From Polytrichum commune (Eukaryota; Streptophyta; Polytrichopsida; Polytrichales; Polytrichaceae): a stretch of DNA of 64,000 nt. The stretch spans positions 124,001 to 188,000 of the forward strand of contig OX485803.1 of the NCBI GenBank assembly GCA_950295325.1, written 5' to 3'. The notes under the pieces are model-generated. The model worked only from the letters and a program-made list of their open reading frames with translations. It was not told the DNA's origin and searched no databases. A program made the position numbers and the translations under genes. This document shows, piece after piece, positions 1 to 12,516 of the stretch (positions are counted from its first letter, which is position 1; each line of letters begins with the position of its first letter).

Positions 1-1579
1 CAGAGTATGGGAAGATACTGTAATGCATAAAGGATGTACAAATTTGACCCTATAATCATTTTTGAGTTAATTACGAACATGAGTGCGGACAATGAATGCC
101 GGACATCACGCCAGGCAATGAGCACTGCCAGTACTGAAGCTTTTATTGTTCGGCCAACATGACTGGTTGCATACCCTACTCATACTGTGTCATTACACAG
201 TTTACTATGAATGTGGACAAGTAGGAATACAAATTACTCAACCAAAAGTTGATAGTCTTACCAGAAGTTGATCGCGAGTGATGGTAGTGGCAAACAAACC
301 CTGCTGGCCGCAACAGTGTGGAACCCGTTATTCATAGAACATGATAGTTCTGATAGGCTGAGGCAGGGCATTTAGCAAAACCTTTTGCCAAAAAACGCAT
401 CGATGATGGTATAATCTGTTGGTGTATGTGCTCTCATTCTGCTCCACAACTGATCGCAATTGCCCAACATGTCAGTGCCCTCTAATTATCAAGTTTATGA
501 ACTGCAAAACATTTCGAAGACGCTCGACCGGATTCAGGATGAACTGCAACAAACATACTCAGTGTGAGTGGCGCTAACCAGGTTCAGTCCAGCTTGTAGC
601 CAGAGTGCATGTAGACAGAACTTCCAATTGATGTGGAAACACCGCAAAACCAAACTCAAAACGCTCCATGTTCATCCGAGAAACTGGTGCATGTCGCTTC
701 TGCATGCGGTAATGTTGTGTCTTTGGCAGAATCAAGGCTTCTCTGAATCACTCAATTGAATTTTGCATGACCTTCACGCTGTGGTAGCTGGAGGCAGTGA
801 TCGGCTCTCGCACTGTAGCAATTGGCTTAGCGGTGGCGGAGCAGGCATTCGTAACGCATGAGGGTAATTGGCATGGAAATCCGTTCACAACTCTCAGGAA
901 AACCTAATTCATGACTTTGGATGAAAATCGTTGTCCTGGAGCAGTCGGGGTAGGTGTATGTTCTAGACAATTCACTTGTCTCCTACTCCTTCCTCGTTTT
1001 GTTGGCTGTAAGTCCGGGTCCTGCAGGTCCACGCTGTGCTCAGCAAAAATGGTATTTCACTGCGGTTTTCTTTAACTGTTTGCACAATTGTTGTTGTAGA
1101 GACGATGCATTGAACAAGAGATCCCTAGAAGATGGACCCTTGGAATGTGTAATACTCCTGAGCGACTCCACAGACGCCACTGAAGCTGGAGACAGGAGGA
1201 AGAGTGTTGGCTTTTGTCAGTGCGGAGTACAGAAGACAAGTTCTCAGATCGTTCCCGAGGGCACTGAGAAACGTGTGCAGCAGGTACTTGTCCAGGTGCT
1301 TGTACATGTGTGTCGAAATGCAATAGTGCGTGTAATTTTACTTGAAACTTCTGAATGATCAATGCGCTAGACTCAGACGTTGCAGGGAACATAGTCACCC
1401 GTGTCAAAAAGAAAGAGAACTTAAGCGGGAAAGAGAGACCAAATCGGTCTTGCAACTTGACCCAGGTAATGGCCATACTTGAGAATTCTAGTACTTATGT
1501 GTGCACCCTCCATGAAAATTGTGTTACAGCTGTAAACTAACAATGGTCTTAACTGTGATCATAGGTGGAGAAAGCCAAC
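1..1579. other. 5' flank, no recognised gene
   Basis: No reading frame here resembles a known family. The only structure noted is a 32-bp stretch at 1393-1424 that is identical to the end of the last coding exon of the downstream gene (5216-5247). Upstream non-coding exons of the gene starting near 1580 may lie here, because an acceptor-like AG (1563-1564) sits just before the first clear coding exon. Confidence 0.4.
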
Positions 1580-4500
1580 ATGGTGAAAACGCTAAAAGAG
1601 AAGGACATTCCAGAACCATGGTTTGGGAAGAAATCCAAACATGTGACGATCACCAGGGCAACCTCCAAACAGATGGCGCAACATCAGGTAGTTGTGGATG
1701 AGATCGTGGAGGAGCCGAGTGCGAAGGGAGAGGCACGCCAGAAGGGTAAAGCCAAGGATGATGTGGCTGGGAAGGGGAGAAAAAAAACAAAAGCCGTGCG
1801 ACCTGCAACCGCAGAGGTGGTTTTGGGTAGATCCAAATATGTTGTGCCCGATCCTGAAGAGATGAGGCGGAAGATGATAGGTGATGCGGAAGCCTGTGGA
1901 CGGGTGGTGAAATCCTTGTTACAGCCAGCAATCCGAAAGTCATGCCCAACGACGGCTGTTACTGAGACAACAGAAAATCAATTGCTACCAGAGTTGGTGA
2001 CAGGGGAGCTTCATAGTGTCATGGACCACTCTGGATCGCCAGTTCCCGAAATGCCAACTGCAGAGGAGGGCATCGACATACAGACTGAGGAATGTGGGAA
2101 CGTCATTGCCAACGATATCAGAATAACGCCTTCAGGTCCACGTTCAGGGAATGAGGTTGTTCATGAAGAGAGACAACATGCCGAAGGCAGTGCACGTGGC
2201 TTGCAGGATAAAGGGAAGCGCAAAGCCATATGGAATGTAGTCCTGAATTCAACAAGTTCTGAACGCTCGGATCCAGCAGAGTCCGCACAGAAGTATCGAC
2301 GTCTGAACAGGAGTCCTTCTCCAATCATACTGAAGGAACGGGTAAGTTGTATTGTTTACTGAAGGAACAGGTAGTGCTTGGTTTGTATTTTAATTTCACC
2401 AATGTGAATTGAAGAGTTACGTATTGTAAGAAAGCTAGAAATACATAGCCAGATGGTAGATGTTGCTCAGGGATAAGTGTTTTTAAGAGATTTCTGTTTT
2501 CTGCGCATAGCTATTGAAAATGTCTGTGTATTGAAAAGTTCAGGTCTATCACAAAAGGTCTTCAATGGTTAGTTTGAAGCCTAATTAAAGGGGTGATTAA
2601 CTCAAGTGAGGATATGACACCTTGGGCACTTGGAGAACATACTGTGTTTGTGTATTCCCATTACCTTCTAGTTATTATGATTTTAGCCAATCCTATCATA
2701 ATTATCATTGAAAAATCGAGCTGAGAAATGTTTTTTAAGTAATTACCTCACGGTCCATCTATGAGAGTATGGTTAGGGATTGGAAGATGAATTTGGAAGA
2801 TGGGTAATTCATCAACTGCTGATTTGAGATGAAGATTACATCACCTTCCCACACATCAGCCAGTAAATTGTCACACACTGACGTGCCTTTGTCCGTGCCT
2901 GTTTGGAATTCTAAACATAAAAAAACACTTGAAGTTCACCATAATAGATATATTTACAGTAAGGACATACCTTATTGTGGGATTAGTATGGATGGGTCGG
3001 CCGAGGTTGATCCAGTTTCTTAAGTTGCAGAAAATGGTGAAGAGGACTTGATGCAATATCAATAAGTGGCTCCCTGCTACTTGGAAGCCCCAGCCCTATG
3101 TTGCTGAAATGCAGACATGTGATGGCCACAACAATTGTTTTCGTACCCCTGAAATCTTTCTTTAACCACTACTTCTGGATGATGGTTTTCGATTTTATTG
3201 CAGAGGGCCAGAGGCCCTGACAGGGAAGTGTGCGGATCACCTGCGTATGGACGGGGATCACGTCATGGCCGCGGTATAGAGTGGCGTCGCAGAAGCCCAG
3301 AGCAATACTACTCGAGGTCATCACGCCACCGTGTTCCAAGGAGCCATCGACGTAGTAGTTCGTGGAGCCCGGCTACACGAAGACAGGATCATCCAAAGCA
3401 GTTCCATCGAAATGCCACGGAGACTCCGAAATGGATTATATCACCGGAGGGTACTCATCGAGGTATGTACGGTACACACATATATACACATGGGAATATA
3501 CGAATGCAATGCCAATTTCATTGAATTGTAATATATTATAGTGAAGATTAATGGCTTCGTGTGAATGGCAAGTACTACAGATGGTAATGGATATAGTGGG
3601 CCTTCATCAAAGGACAAACACCATCGAAGAAGGCACAGCGCGACGTCTTCAGGCAGTGAATCTCCACATTGCAGAGCTGGCGACAATAGAAGAAGGCACC
3701 ACTGGGAAAGCCACGGACGGAGCCCAAGGACGTCGCGGTCAACATCACCGCGTGATCGTTATGCCAGACACCACGGCGATGACGCCAGGGAGCGAGGTTC
3801 AAGGACCTTTGTGAAACTGGAGCAAATTCCATTGGCGTCCCCTGCGTTTGAAAGGAGGCAGCGTCGCTACAAGCAAGCCGCTCGGGAAGCTGATTCTGCT
3901 AAGAGGGAGAAGGATGGGAAAAAACCATTCTACATTACACTTGACAAAGATGGAATCCCTTACGGCACGGGCAAACCAGCGTGGATGGCGGAAATCAACA
4001 AATTAGCTATGGGGCTGGATCCATCCTGCACCCATATCAAGAAGCAAACTTACGAGGATGTGAGCATATTCAAGGAGCGCTTGAACAAGAACTTTGAGTA
4101 TTCTGGGGAGCTAAACGAGGAACACCTTAGAGGATTGATGGGCAAGGCCGTAACGAAGAAAAGAACGGAACTCATAAGCTTGATCAAAAGAGGAGGGAAC
4201 CAGCCCATGCATATTGATGCAGAAGTATGGGAGCGACTTCAAAAACTAGCGGCGAGCAAGCAGTGGGAAGAGAAATCACAACAGGGCAGGTATGCGAATG
4301 CTTGGAGGAAAACAATAAACAGAACGGGCAATAGAGGAGTGAATGGAGTCAGAGAGAATCTAAGGGAAATTTTGGGGAGGTCACCGGACCCTGATGAAGT
4401 GTATACGGAAGCACATCGTGACAAAGGCTCTAGAATGAAGAAGGAGAAGAAGGAGGTAGTCTCTAACAAATGGGACAACACTGCAGAGGAGGACACGTCA

Positions 4501-5247
4501 GATGAGGATGGGGAATCACAGTCGAGGGAAAATTCTGTACCAGGAGGAGTCAGCGATGAGGGACGAGGCCACAAGTCTCAAGTAACAACTCTCCCAGCAG
4601 GCGAACAGGTGAATTCACTTTGCCTAAAAACACACTGTCATGTATGTGGTGTCTGTGACAGAGAGAGATGTGGAGCAGTGTGCGTAATGGTGTGTTGTTT
4701 CCAATGTCTGCTGAAATTCAAACCAACTCGTGTAGTGTGACTGGAGGTCTGTGAGATTAGCTTGGTATGAAGTGTGTCTATTACAATCGATTTAATTCAT
4801 ATACAAGTGCGTGTATAGGCTGAGATCCATAGTGGTCACGGATGGATATGGATTATTCCGTAATGCGAAGTGGGCAGCATGATACCCTAGCAAGTACTCA
4901 TTGTATGGATGCTTCGTCTTGGAGGATACATGCCATTTTGGAGTGAAGCATGCTTGTTTCACACTCGAAGGAATATGTAATAGGAATTTTGTGATCTCTG
5001 TCCAATTTTGTAGCGTACTCCAAGGTCTGTTCGCGCGACTGGGAAAGAAAAGGACATAGATGCAGTCACAGGTGACTTCAGGAGTGGGCGTTCACCGGAT
5101 GAGGGCCCTGGTAGTTTATCCAAAGACGATTACATCAAGAAGTTACAGGCAGAACTGGATCGACTGAAGGCGCATCAGGGTATAGGGTCACCCTCCCATA
5201 AATTTTTGCAATCACAGTCACCCGTGTCAAAAAGAAAGAGAACTTAA
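1580..5247 (+). CDS. RS-rich protein with plant Transposase_24-like domain (four exons)
   Basis: The exons are 1580-2341, 3204-3462, 3581-4608 and 5014-5247. All junctions are GT-AG and phases match (0, 1, 0), giving about 760 residues. Exon 1 is charged and ends RSPSPI. Exon 2 and the start of exon 3 are rich in Arg, Ser and His, like the RS regions of splicing factors. From about residue 420 the protein becomes globular. The stretch WERLQKLAASKQWEEKS, followed by RYANAW, RTGNRGV and GRSPDPDEV, matches my memory of PF03004 (Transposase_24), a domain of En/Spm-type plant elements and their host-retained relatives. A short coiled-coil (KKLQAELDRLK) precedes the basic C-terminus SKRKRT. Lack of internal stops and intact splice sites argue for a recently functional gene. 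Host gene or transposon ORF is undecided: no TNP2 transposase partner or CACTA ends were seen. The start is the first ATG after the acceptor at 1564; an upstream start is possible. Confidence 0.62.
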
Positions 5248-8239
5248 TCGGGCCAGTAGGTAAGTAATGTCTGCTACCCTATCTTAACGTAAGCTTATGC
5301 ATGTCGTAATCAATAACATGTATTTGTACCCGTGGTCTTGGTTTTGGTGATGGGATTTAAGTCCGAAACTCTAACATGGAGGACAGTGGATTTTGCTGGC
5401 TAGGGGTGACGGGGGGGACCGGTGACGACACAAAGGAGTGGAATGGTAAGGACGCAGAGGAAGAAGCAGGTATTCAGAAGCTGAATCCGACGATGGAGAA
5501 AATGGGACCAAAGTTGAAGATTGGCAATGAAGAGTAGATGATGGGAAGATACGGTTTTTGTTTTGTATGCCATACATAATGTAGTCACTCTAGTGTATTT
5601 TTTGGTTCCCGTTTGGCAGTAATGTCCATATACAAGTACGTATAAATGCATGAAGTGTAATGAGAAGCAAGTTTTTGGACTTAGGGATGGCGACGTAATG
5701 TGCAAAATATAGGCAGATTCTTATTCTACCTACAGATGAGGAGAACTCTTCGTTTGCTATTAAGAGCAGTCATCTCCAACAGACAATTTTCTGTCGTGCC
5801 AAGTTTGTCATGTGGTAATGTCGGCGTGCATTGGAAGCTTGTAATGTGGAAACGGTGCGCAGTTCTTTGTAAGACTGTAAGTAGTAACAGTGGATGCTGT
5901 GATTTGACAGGTGGATCGTAGAGTAATACGTATCCTCGTTGTCCATGGAGTCAACGATGATATGAAAATACAGCCACGTCAATCGCATCGTTCACCTCCT
6001 TAATCCCTGAAGTTGTGAGGGGTGCACGAAACTGTACGCTGCAGTAAGTGTTAGATACCAAAGAGGATCACATATTTCCTAACTGAAACACATGAAATTC
6101 GGGAGGACAGAATTTTTTTGCAGGACTTTACCAGAAGGCTGCGTTTTGCGCTATGAGGTGTTAATGTGCTGGCCATACATCAATGGCGACCCAACATGTC
6201 TCCATTTGCAAACGAAGTTGGTGACTGTAAGGGAAGATTGTACCAGAAACTTGGGAGACGCTGGAGCACTTGATGCAGAATAACTTGATGAAGGATGGTA
6301 AATGCTGATAGAATGGCAAAATGGTGGACGGCGGGAGGACAGGCAGTTTCAGGACTGGAGGGATATGCACACCAGATATGGTATGTGTACTGTCAGTACT
6401 CTAAATACTGTAAATTTCACATAAGCATTTGACATGTTTCACATGTTCCGTGCAGGTGTAACGAATGATATATATGTGAGCATGGATCAAATGAACGTGG
6501 AAGTTCTTGGTATGGATTACAGGTACTGAGCATCAAGAAGTGATTGCATGTATGTGTTTTCTTGTAGGACACTATACTGTGGTCAATGTTGGAAAAATGC
6601 TAAACGACCTGGATTATTTGTATTGCAACTTCACCATGTTACACTGAATTGGGACGCAATGTATGTATAGAAAAACCAATGTTTCCTGCAAAGAACGGAA
6701 TAAATGGAACCAATTGATTGTGTGAAGGAGTTGTTTGGAGTATTTGGTTGTTTAAAGGATAGAATGCATCACAAATTGCTGCCCTCTGCAAGTTTTTCTA
6801 TTTGTCAATTGAGGCCTGTAAACTGATGAGAGGACGTGAACTGTTATTTGTCCAGGCACATGATTGTTTGCAACATCTTTCGAATCCAGTGTTTAATGCC
6901 AATAATTTCTAACTACGAGGAAATGTGTAGGCTAGGGAAGGGCCATAGTAAGACAAAGTGAATGTTGAAGTAATCCGCAAAAGTGTTGTTGTTCATAGTC
7001 ACTAGAATGTCGACACCCAAATATCCATGGGCACTGTTTTCAATTATCAGTAGTTTGTTATATCGGAAACAATAGGCCCAATATGTGATTATTAATGGGC
7101 ACGTCTGAAAGTGAGCAGGGGTATAATGATGCGGGTTGCAGTATGCAGAGGCGTGAGCCATGACATGGACTTGTCCGGTAGGCAACGTGGGAGCGTTCAA
7201 TTCAACGGGCTTCCAGAATCACAGCCGCACAGATGCACATACAACAGTGTTAGGTAATATATATTTGCACACAAGGCTTGAAATAGCCCGGATGCTTGGG
7301 TGTTGCGAAATGGGTGTTCTAGGGTATAGGCATGTTATGTGGTCCGTGTTGGGGTTCAGGCACCAATAAATCATTGTTAACTTTTATGCATTTTTTGGTA
7401 GGTAGTCAAGATTCATGAAGCAGCAGTAAATGTTGCTATGGGAAATGACCGTGCAACAACCCTTTAAATTGCCATGTACACTTATAGATATCGTGATATA
7501 TGCAGAGGCAGATCGAAGAGCGGCTGGAGGTGGAGAATTGGGAATAGGGAGATGGGGAATAAAGGCGGACACTTGAGTTCATGAAGCACAACAATATGCG
7601 CGACAGTAGATGTAGTTTCTGGTAGGATGAAGACTGTGGAATTGCAATCCTACGGATGGTTTAGGGCCAAAGAATGCATGTGGCAGGCATTCTAACGGCA
7701 TCCTCAAATACCTTCATAGGAAATTGTAATGTGCTCCAAATATTGAAATAAAATTTACTTGCATACTATTAACTCCACGCGCAAAACAAGTGTGATGTTT
7801 TGCAGGCCTATCATAGAGGGACACGTTTGTATTGTTTTCCAAAAAAAAACAGCTGGCTATAGCTAGCCACCACAGAACTCCAGTTGTGCACCCGTCAGAA
7901 TCCTGACGACACCCTGCAAACACAGCGATGATATAAATTGCAGAAGTACATTCGCATAAATTTCTAGTTACCTAGAATATTGAACATTTCATACAAATGT
8001 GCCACATGGCCTTCACCGCATTAATTGGTGAAAAAAGAAGATAAATAGCAAGAAAAAATTCCTTGGTGCTAAGTGATCTAGATGCCCAAACAGGATGACG
8101 TGGCTTACGCTGCCACATGGAATGCTTGGTAAGCAAAGACTGTCTGCGTTGGCAAGCCTCGAAGTATCTACTGGCCTCCAGTAAATGACCGTTTCAACAT
8201 ATTTCCCACAACAAAACCACGTTGCAGAATGACCCCCAC
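5248..8239. other. gene-poor stretch after the Transposase_24-like gene
   Basis: No family is recognisable. A good donor (CAGTAG then GTAAGT, about 5258) follows the stop, so 3' UTR introns are possible. A candidate exon opening with ATG at 5736 follows a pyrimidine-rich acceptor, but its product (MRRTLRLLLRAV...) is short and unassigned. Confidence 0.35.
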
Positions 8240-9200
8240 AACGCGACCGGAACCACAGAAATCCTCAACTGTTTTGTGTTGCATTTCTGTTGTTGTGGTC
8301 ACAGTTTCTCTAGTAGTGTTGTGTAGTCTAACAATGCTTTGGGTAGGGCGTGGTGTGAGTTTTTGAGTGGGTCATTTTTTGGGATAATGTGTTTATATCT
8401 TTGATATAGTCATGTTATTTTGTATTTCAAATGATTGGGTAGGGGTTGTGTGGTTGGTGTAACATTCGATTGTATTGGGTCCACAACCATACAAGTCTAT
8501 GGTAAGGAATGGTAATAAGGTGTGTGTTTGTTTCGTCATATATGTGGGCATTGTCATCTTGTACTTGAATTTTGTCTGTGTTAGCATTGATATCTTTTTG
8601 AAGGTTACATCCATGTCTTGAAATTTTTACGAGGGGGATGTTTAGGGGTGAGGATACGTGTCTTGGATCTTTGTTTTGGGTGAAAATTTTATTTTCTCTT
8701 ATGATTTTTTCGTATTTGTATGTTTCTCTTTTTTTTTTTTTTTTTGTAAAGTATGTGAGTATTATATTTGTGTTATGTTGTATGGCGTCTGGGAGATTAT
8801 AGGGAAATAATTCGCTTTGTGGGATTTTTTGTTGTTGTAAATTGTGTCATTGGGTAGTATCTATTGGCATAGGTATGTGTGTTGTTTTTTTATAATTTTA
8901 TAAAAAAAATTAGTTGGTTTTATATAATGATCTATTATTGAGTGCATAGGGTATCTTAGTGGGTTGTTTTTTTATGTGTGCGGGTGTGGGTGGATGTATT
9001 AGATATGGTGGGAGGATAACTTTGTTTAGAGGTTTTATATTATGTTCTACTATAATATTTTATTGTGTTTAGTGTACGTGGTGGATAAAGGTTTTGGCAT
9101 GGCTCTCGAGAGTTTTCATCGCATCATGGGTGTCAAAATAATTGTTATGTTGTTTTTAGTGTTTGTTTTACTAGGTGTGTTGGTATTTTGTAATAGATAT
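8240..9200 (-). mobile_element. T/G-rich fragment, probable LINE remnant
   Basis: The + strand is very rich in T and G and poor in C, so the - strand reads as A/C-rich coding-like sequence. One - frame at 8393-8614 is open for 73 codons, rich in Thr, Asn, Tyr and His. The same strand-biased composition marks the retrotransposon at 29.4-33.5 kb, which does have recognisable reverse transcriptase and RNase H. No catalytic motif was found here, so assignment to that family rests on composition alone. Confidence 0.4.
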
Positions 9201-11970
9201 GCATGATTGCAAACAACTACACTATGCAAAATGCTATTGTGTTACCAAGTAGGAAGATGCCATGAAAATAGAAAGAGTCTTGTGGAAATTCCCACCCACC
9301 CACCCTTGTATTGCAATGAAGAAGTTATTGAAGGATTTGGCCTATGAAAAGAGGAAGTTCAAACTTTGTAAAAGTTTTGAAAAGTCAGCTCTATACATAT
9401 ATATGTTTAAAGAACCAAAACAATAACTTAAATTAAACCCAAAGTAAAGTTACTTTAGCGTTATGTTAGTTTCAACTAATTGATATCCACCATAGATCAA
9501 GACATTTGCATATATGGCCACAATGGATCACCTAATACTATATTAAGCGAACGAAGACATGAGGACCTCCTTTCACTAGTTAAACTGTGGTGGTTGTTTA
9601 CCCTAAGTAACTTTTGGGTTTAGGGTAAGAGTGTGAAAGCTAGTTGAGGTGGGAAGTGTATGCAACCCAACTCTAACTTCGGCCACACAAGGTTCAAATG
9701 GCTAAGGAACATGTAGAATACTCTATGGAAGTATGTGTATTCTTTGATGCAAAATGTATTTTCATGTTGTACATAATTGTGTGACATAGATAACAATTGG
9801 GTTATGTTGTTATTCACCTCGCGTACGTTACTAACCCTCTCCTTGGATTTGGTTGGTGGCATGGGCACATGTGAGGCAGACCCTTCACAAGTTTGACATC
9901 ATACTTAAGTTTTGCTTATCATCTTTTCAAAAATAATATGTGCATAGTACTTAGACTTTCCTTGATAATGAGGAAAGTTATGCAATGTATTGAAGTGTAA
10001 TAGGACTTTCAAGTACTTTGGAACAAGTTTTATATACCATTTTATACTTGATTCCGCAAATTTTGGATATGATACACAATTCTTTGCTTAAGGGTACAAA
10101 TGGTAAAGTCTTAGTAAAGAGGTTTACTTATGAATGGTTATTTTCTTAAAAGCACACAATGACATTGGTAAGATGATGGTAAGGCAAGGAAGTGGACATA
10201 TGAAATGATCCCACCCACCCTCCTAGTTTTTGAAAGGGGCATGGATATGTAAAAGAATGGTTTGGCCTCTTGTTAAGAGGATGTATTACACAAGAGCTAA
10301 GCTTGGTAGTAAGCATAGCACTAAGCAAGAAAAGCCTAACTCTCTCTCGGAGGATGAAATAGAATGTATATTCCTTAAAGCTCAAGAAATTTCTTGACCC
10401 CAAATCAAGTTTAGAGACCCTAATTTAGTTTAATGTGATCCAATCGATTTAATGAATAACAAACATAAGAGGGATGTATTATGATCATCTACCCCCCCCC
10501 CACACACACACAATGTACAATAAACATATGATGTAATGCGGCCCATAACATTCATCATTGACCCACATTAATTGTCTCACATACACTTCATGGCAACTAT
10601 AGAAGGTGTCACATTACATTTCATGTGACATGACAAGTTTTAAAGACCATTCTTATTCACAATGACTCACCAATTTGAATGTCACACTAAGTTATATATT
10701 TAGTGTAGTTGTCTAGTACAAAATTCTATGCATCCATTGGGTCTTCTTGTGCCTTCATGTATATTGTGTTCAAGTAATTTATATTATGTTCCATGGTAAT
10801 GACTAATTGCTTCAAGAGAAGTTAACCTTTAAAGGCCTAAAAGAGTGTTCATAGATGATTTGTACTAACCTCAATAAGCATTGATGTAAGATTTTACTTG
10901 TTCGATGATATTGGATTCATAAATAGCACAACTTATATAAAGAGGAAATGAAGACATCACCTTTACATAAATTTCTTCTAAATTACTTTTGGACCCTTTT
11001 TAAATATCTCATAAATATCTATAGAATAATTAAAATTTTATCCTTTTTGGGGGGTGGGGTGTTGTCACCTTGAGGTTTCATAGGATAGTTGGTGGGTGCC
11101 CAAGTTTGTTTGATGTGAGGATCCAAGTTCAAGCCCAAGTGGCCCTTGAACTGAGACCAAATATGGGAGAATTGTTTTCACCAAAATATACAATGTTTAT
11201 GCATGTAGTAGCCAATTGTTAGGATAAATTATGTAATTTGTCGCCTCTTATTACAATACTAGAAAGTAATACTTGCCATCACCAATTATTTCCTACTTAT
11301 TTTTTCCTCTTTGTGGCCCACATTTGGAAACATCAAAACATAATTGTTTTAAAGGTTGATTCCTTGAGTAATGTCTACATTTAACCTTTATAGACAACCA
11401 AATTAGTTACATTACAACCACCCGCCCAATAATCCAATATCCTAGAAAGGACAGTTGGTGAACTCTTTGAACATGCGTGGCCAAACTTGCATGCACCAAA
11501 CCTCCCCAAGGGCAGGCCCCTAGATTCCCACATGGTTGGTGGAAGATTTAGAGTTCAACCCAATGCTCCCACAATCATAGGGTGAACCATAAATGATAGG
11601 GTGGACCAAGAGATCGAGTTTGAGAAGGATCACCCATCCAAACACTATTCTAGCCCGATGAGGCTTAAGCTCAAAGTTTCCAAGAAATTTGGTTAAGGAC
11701 TTGGATTTAATCTACATTAGGCCACTCGTTGCTTATTTGGGTTCAATCAATGACAATCATCTATTATAATATAAGCTTCAAGAGACTATGAACATCATTT
11801 GGAACTTTGTAAAAAGTGTGTTGGATGTTATGACAATTTATGGGTAGAATGATTATGTTTGAATGTGTTCATGGCCCTTAGAAACTCCGGATGGAAGGCA
11901 TGATCACTTCTCACCAAAAAATACAAACCCAATGGCATAAATAAATGATGTTGTGAAAATGTGTTAGACT

Positions 11971-12160
11971 AGTTTGGGCATGTGCATGCATGACCCGTAT
12001 GTTGCACATGTGCATATGAAATAACGTTTTGGGCCATTTATACACCATATGCTCAACATGCCACCATCAACAACCAATTGTTTTGGATCTTTGGAACAAC
12101 GTTTGTGTCAACGCTCATGCACCCTTGTTGTTCCAAAGTTCCGAATGTAAAACAAATTGG
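11971..12160 (+). repeat. dispersed copy of the ~235-bp CLPR1-intron repeat
   Basis: The stretch shares, in the same order, the blocks AGTTTGGGC-ATG, CACCCGT/GACCCGT, CTCAACATG, TTTGGA(A)C, CATGCACCC and TTCCAAA with the three tandem copies inside the CLPR1 intron at 25687-26345. Similarity is partial and interrupted, so ends are approximate. Confidence 0.5.
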
Positions 12161-12423
12161 GAGGATATTACCTTCAACATGTGCCCTCCTGGCATGTAGC
12201 ATACGTCTCGTATGAATTGTGAATCATGCCGGACGCAAAGTTGATAATGTTTGGAAAAACAACATTGATTGATTTTGTTTATTGGCTCTGTCTATAGGAC
12301 AGAGGCTATGCATCAACTTCTTTCTTTCAAGAGCAAATTTCCTAACAACTTTGCGTTCACACTTGGACGTTACTTGTTCTTGTTATTTTTGGTCCACTTT
12401 ATTTAATGTGGATGTTAACTATA

Positions 12424-12516
12424 ATTATATATGTATATATGTGTATATGTGTATATGTATATGTGTACGTGTACGTGTACGTATGTATATGTATGTATAT
12501 GTATATGTGTATATAG
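12424..12516. repeat. TATATG/TGTACG microsatellite
   Basis: This is a compound alternating purine-pyrimidine tract: TATATG units, then three GTACGT-like units, then TATATG again. Alternating sequence of this kind is prone to replication slippage. Confidence 0.85.

Noticed and set aside
954-1476. Overlapping 134-codon frames on + and -
   Set aside because: No family resemblance, and neither frame connects in phase to the exon starting near 1565.
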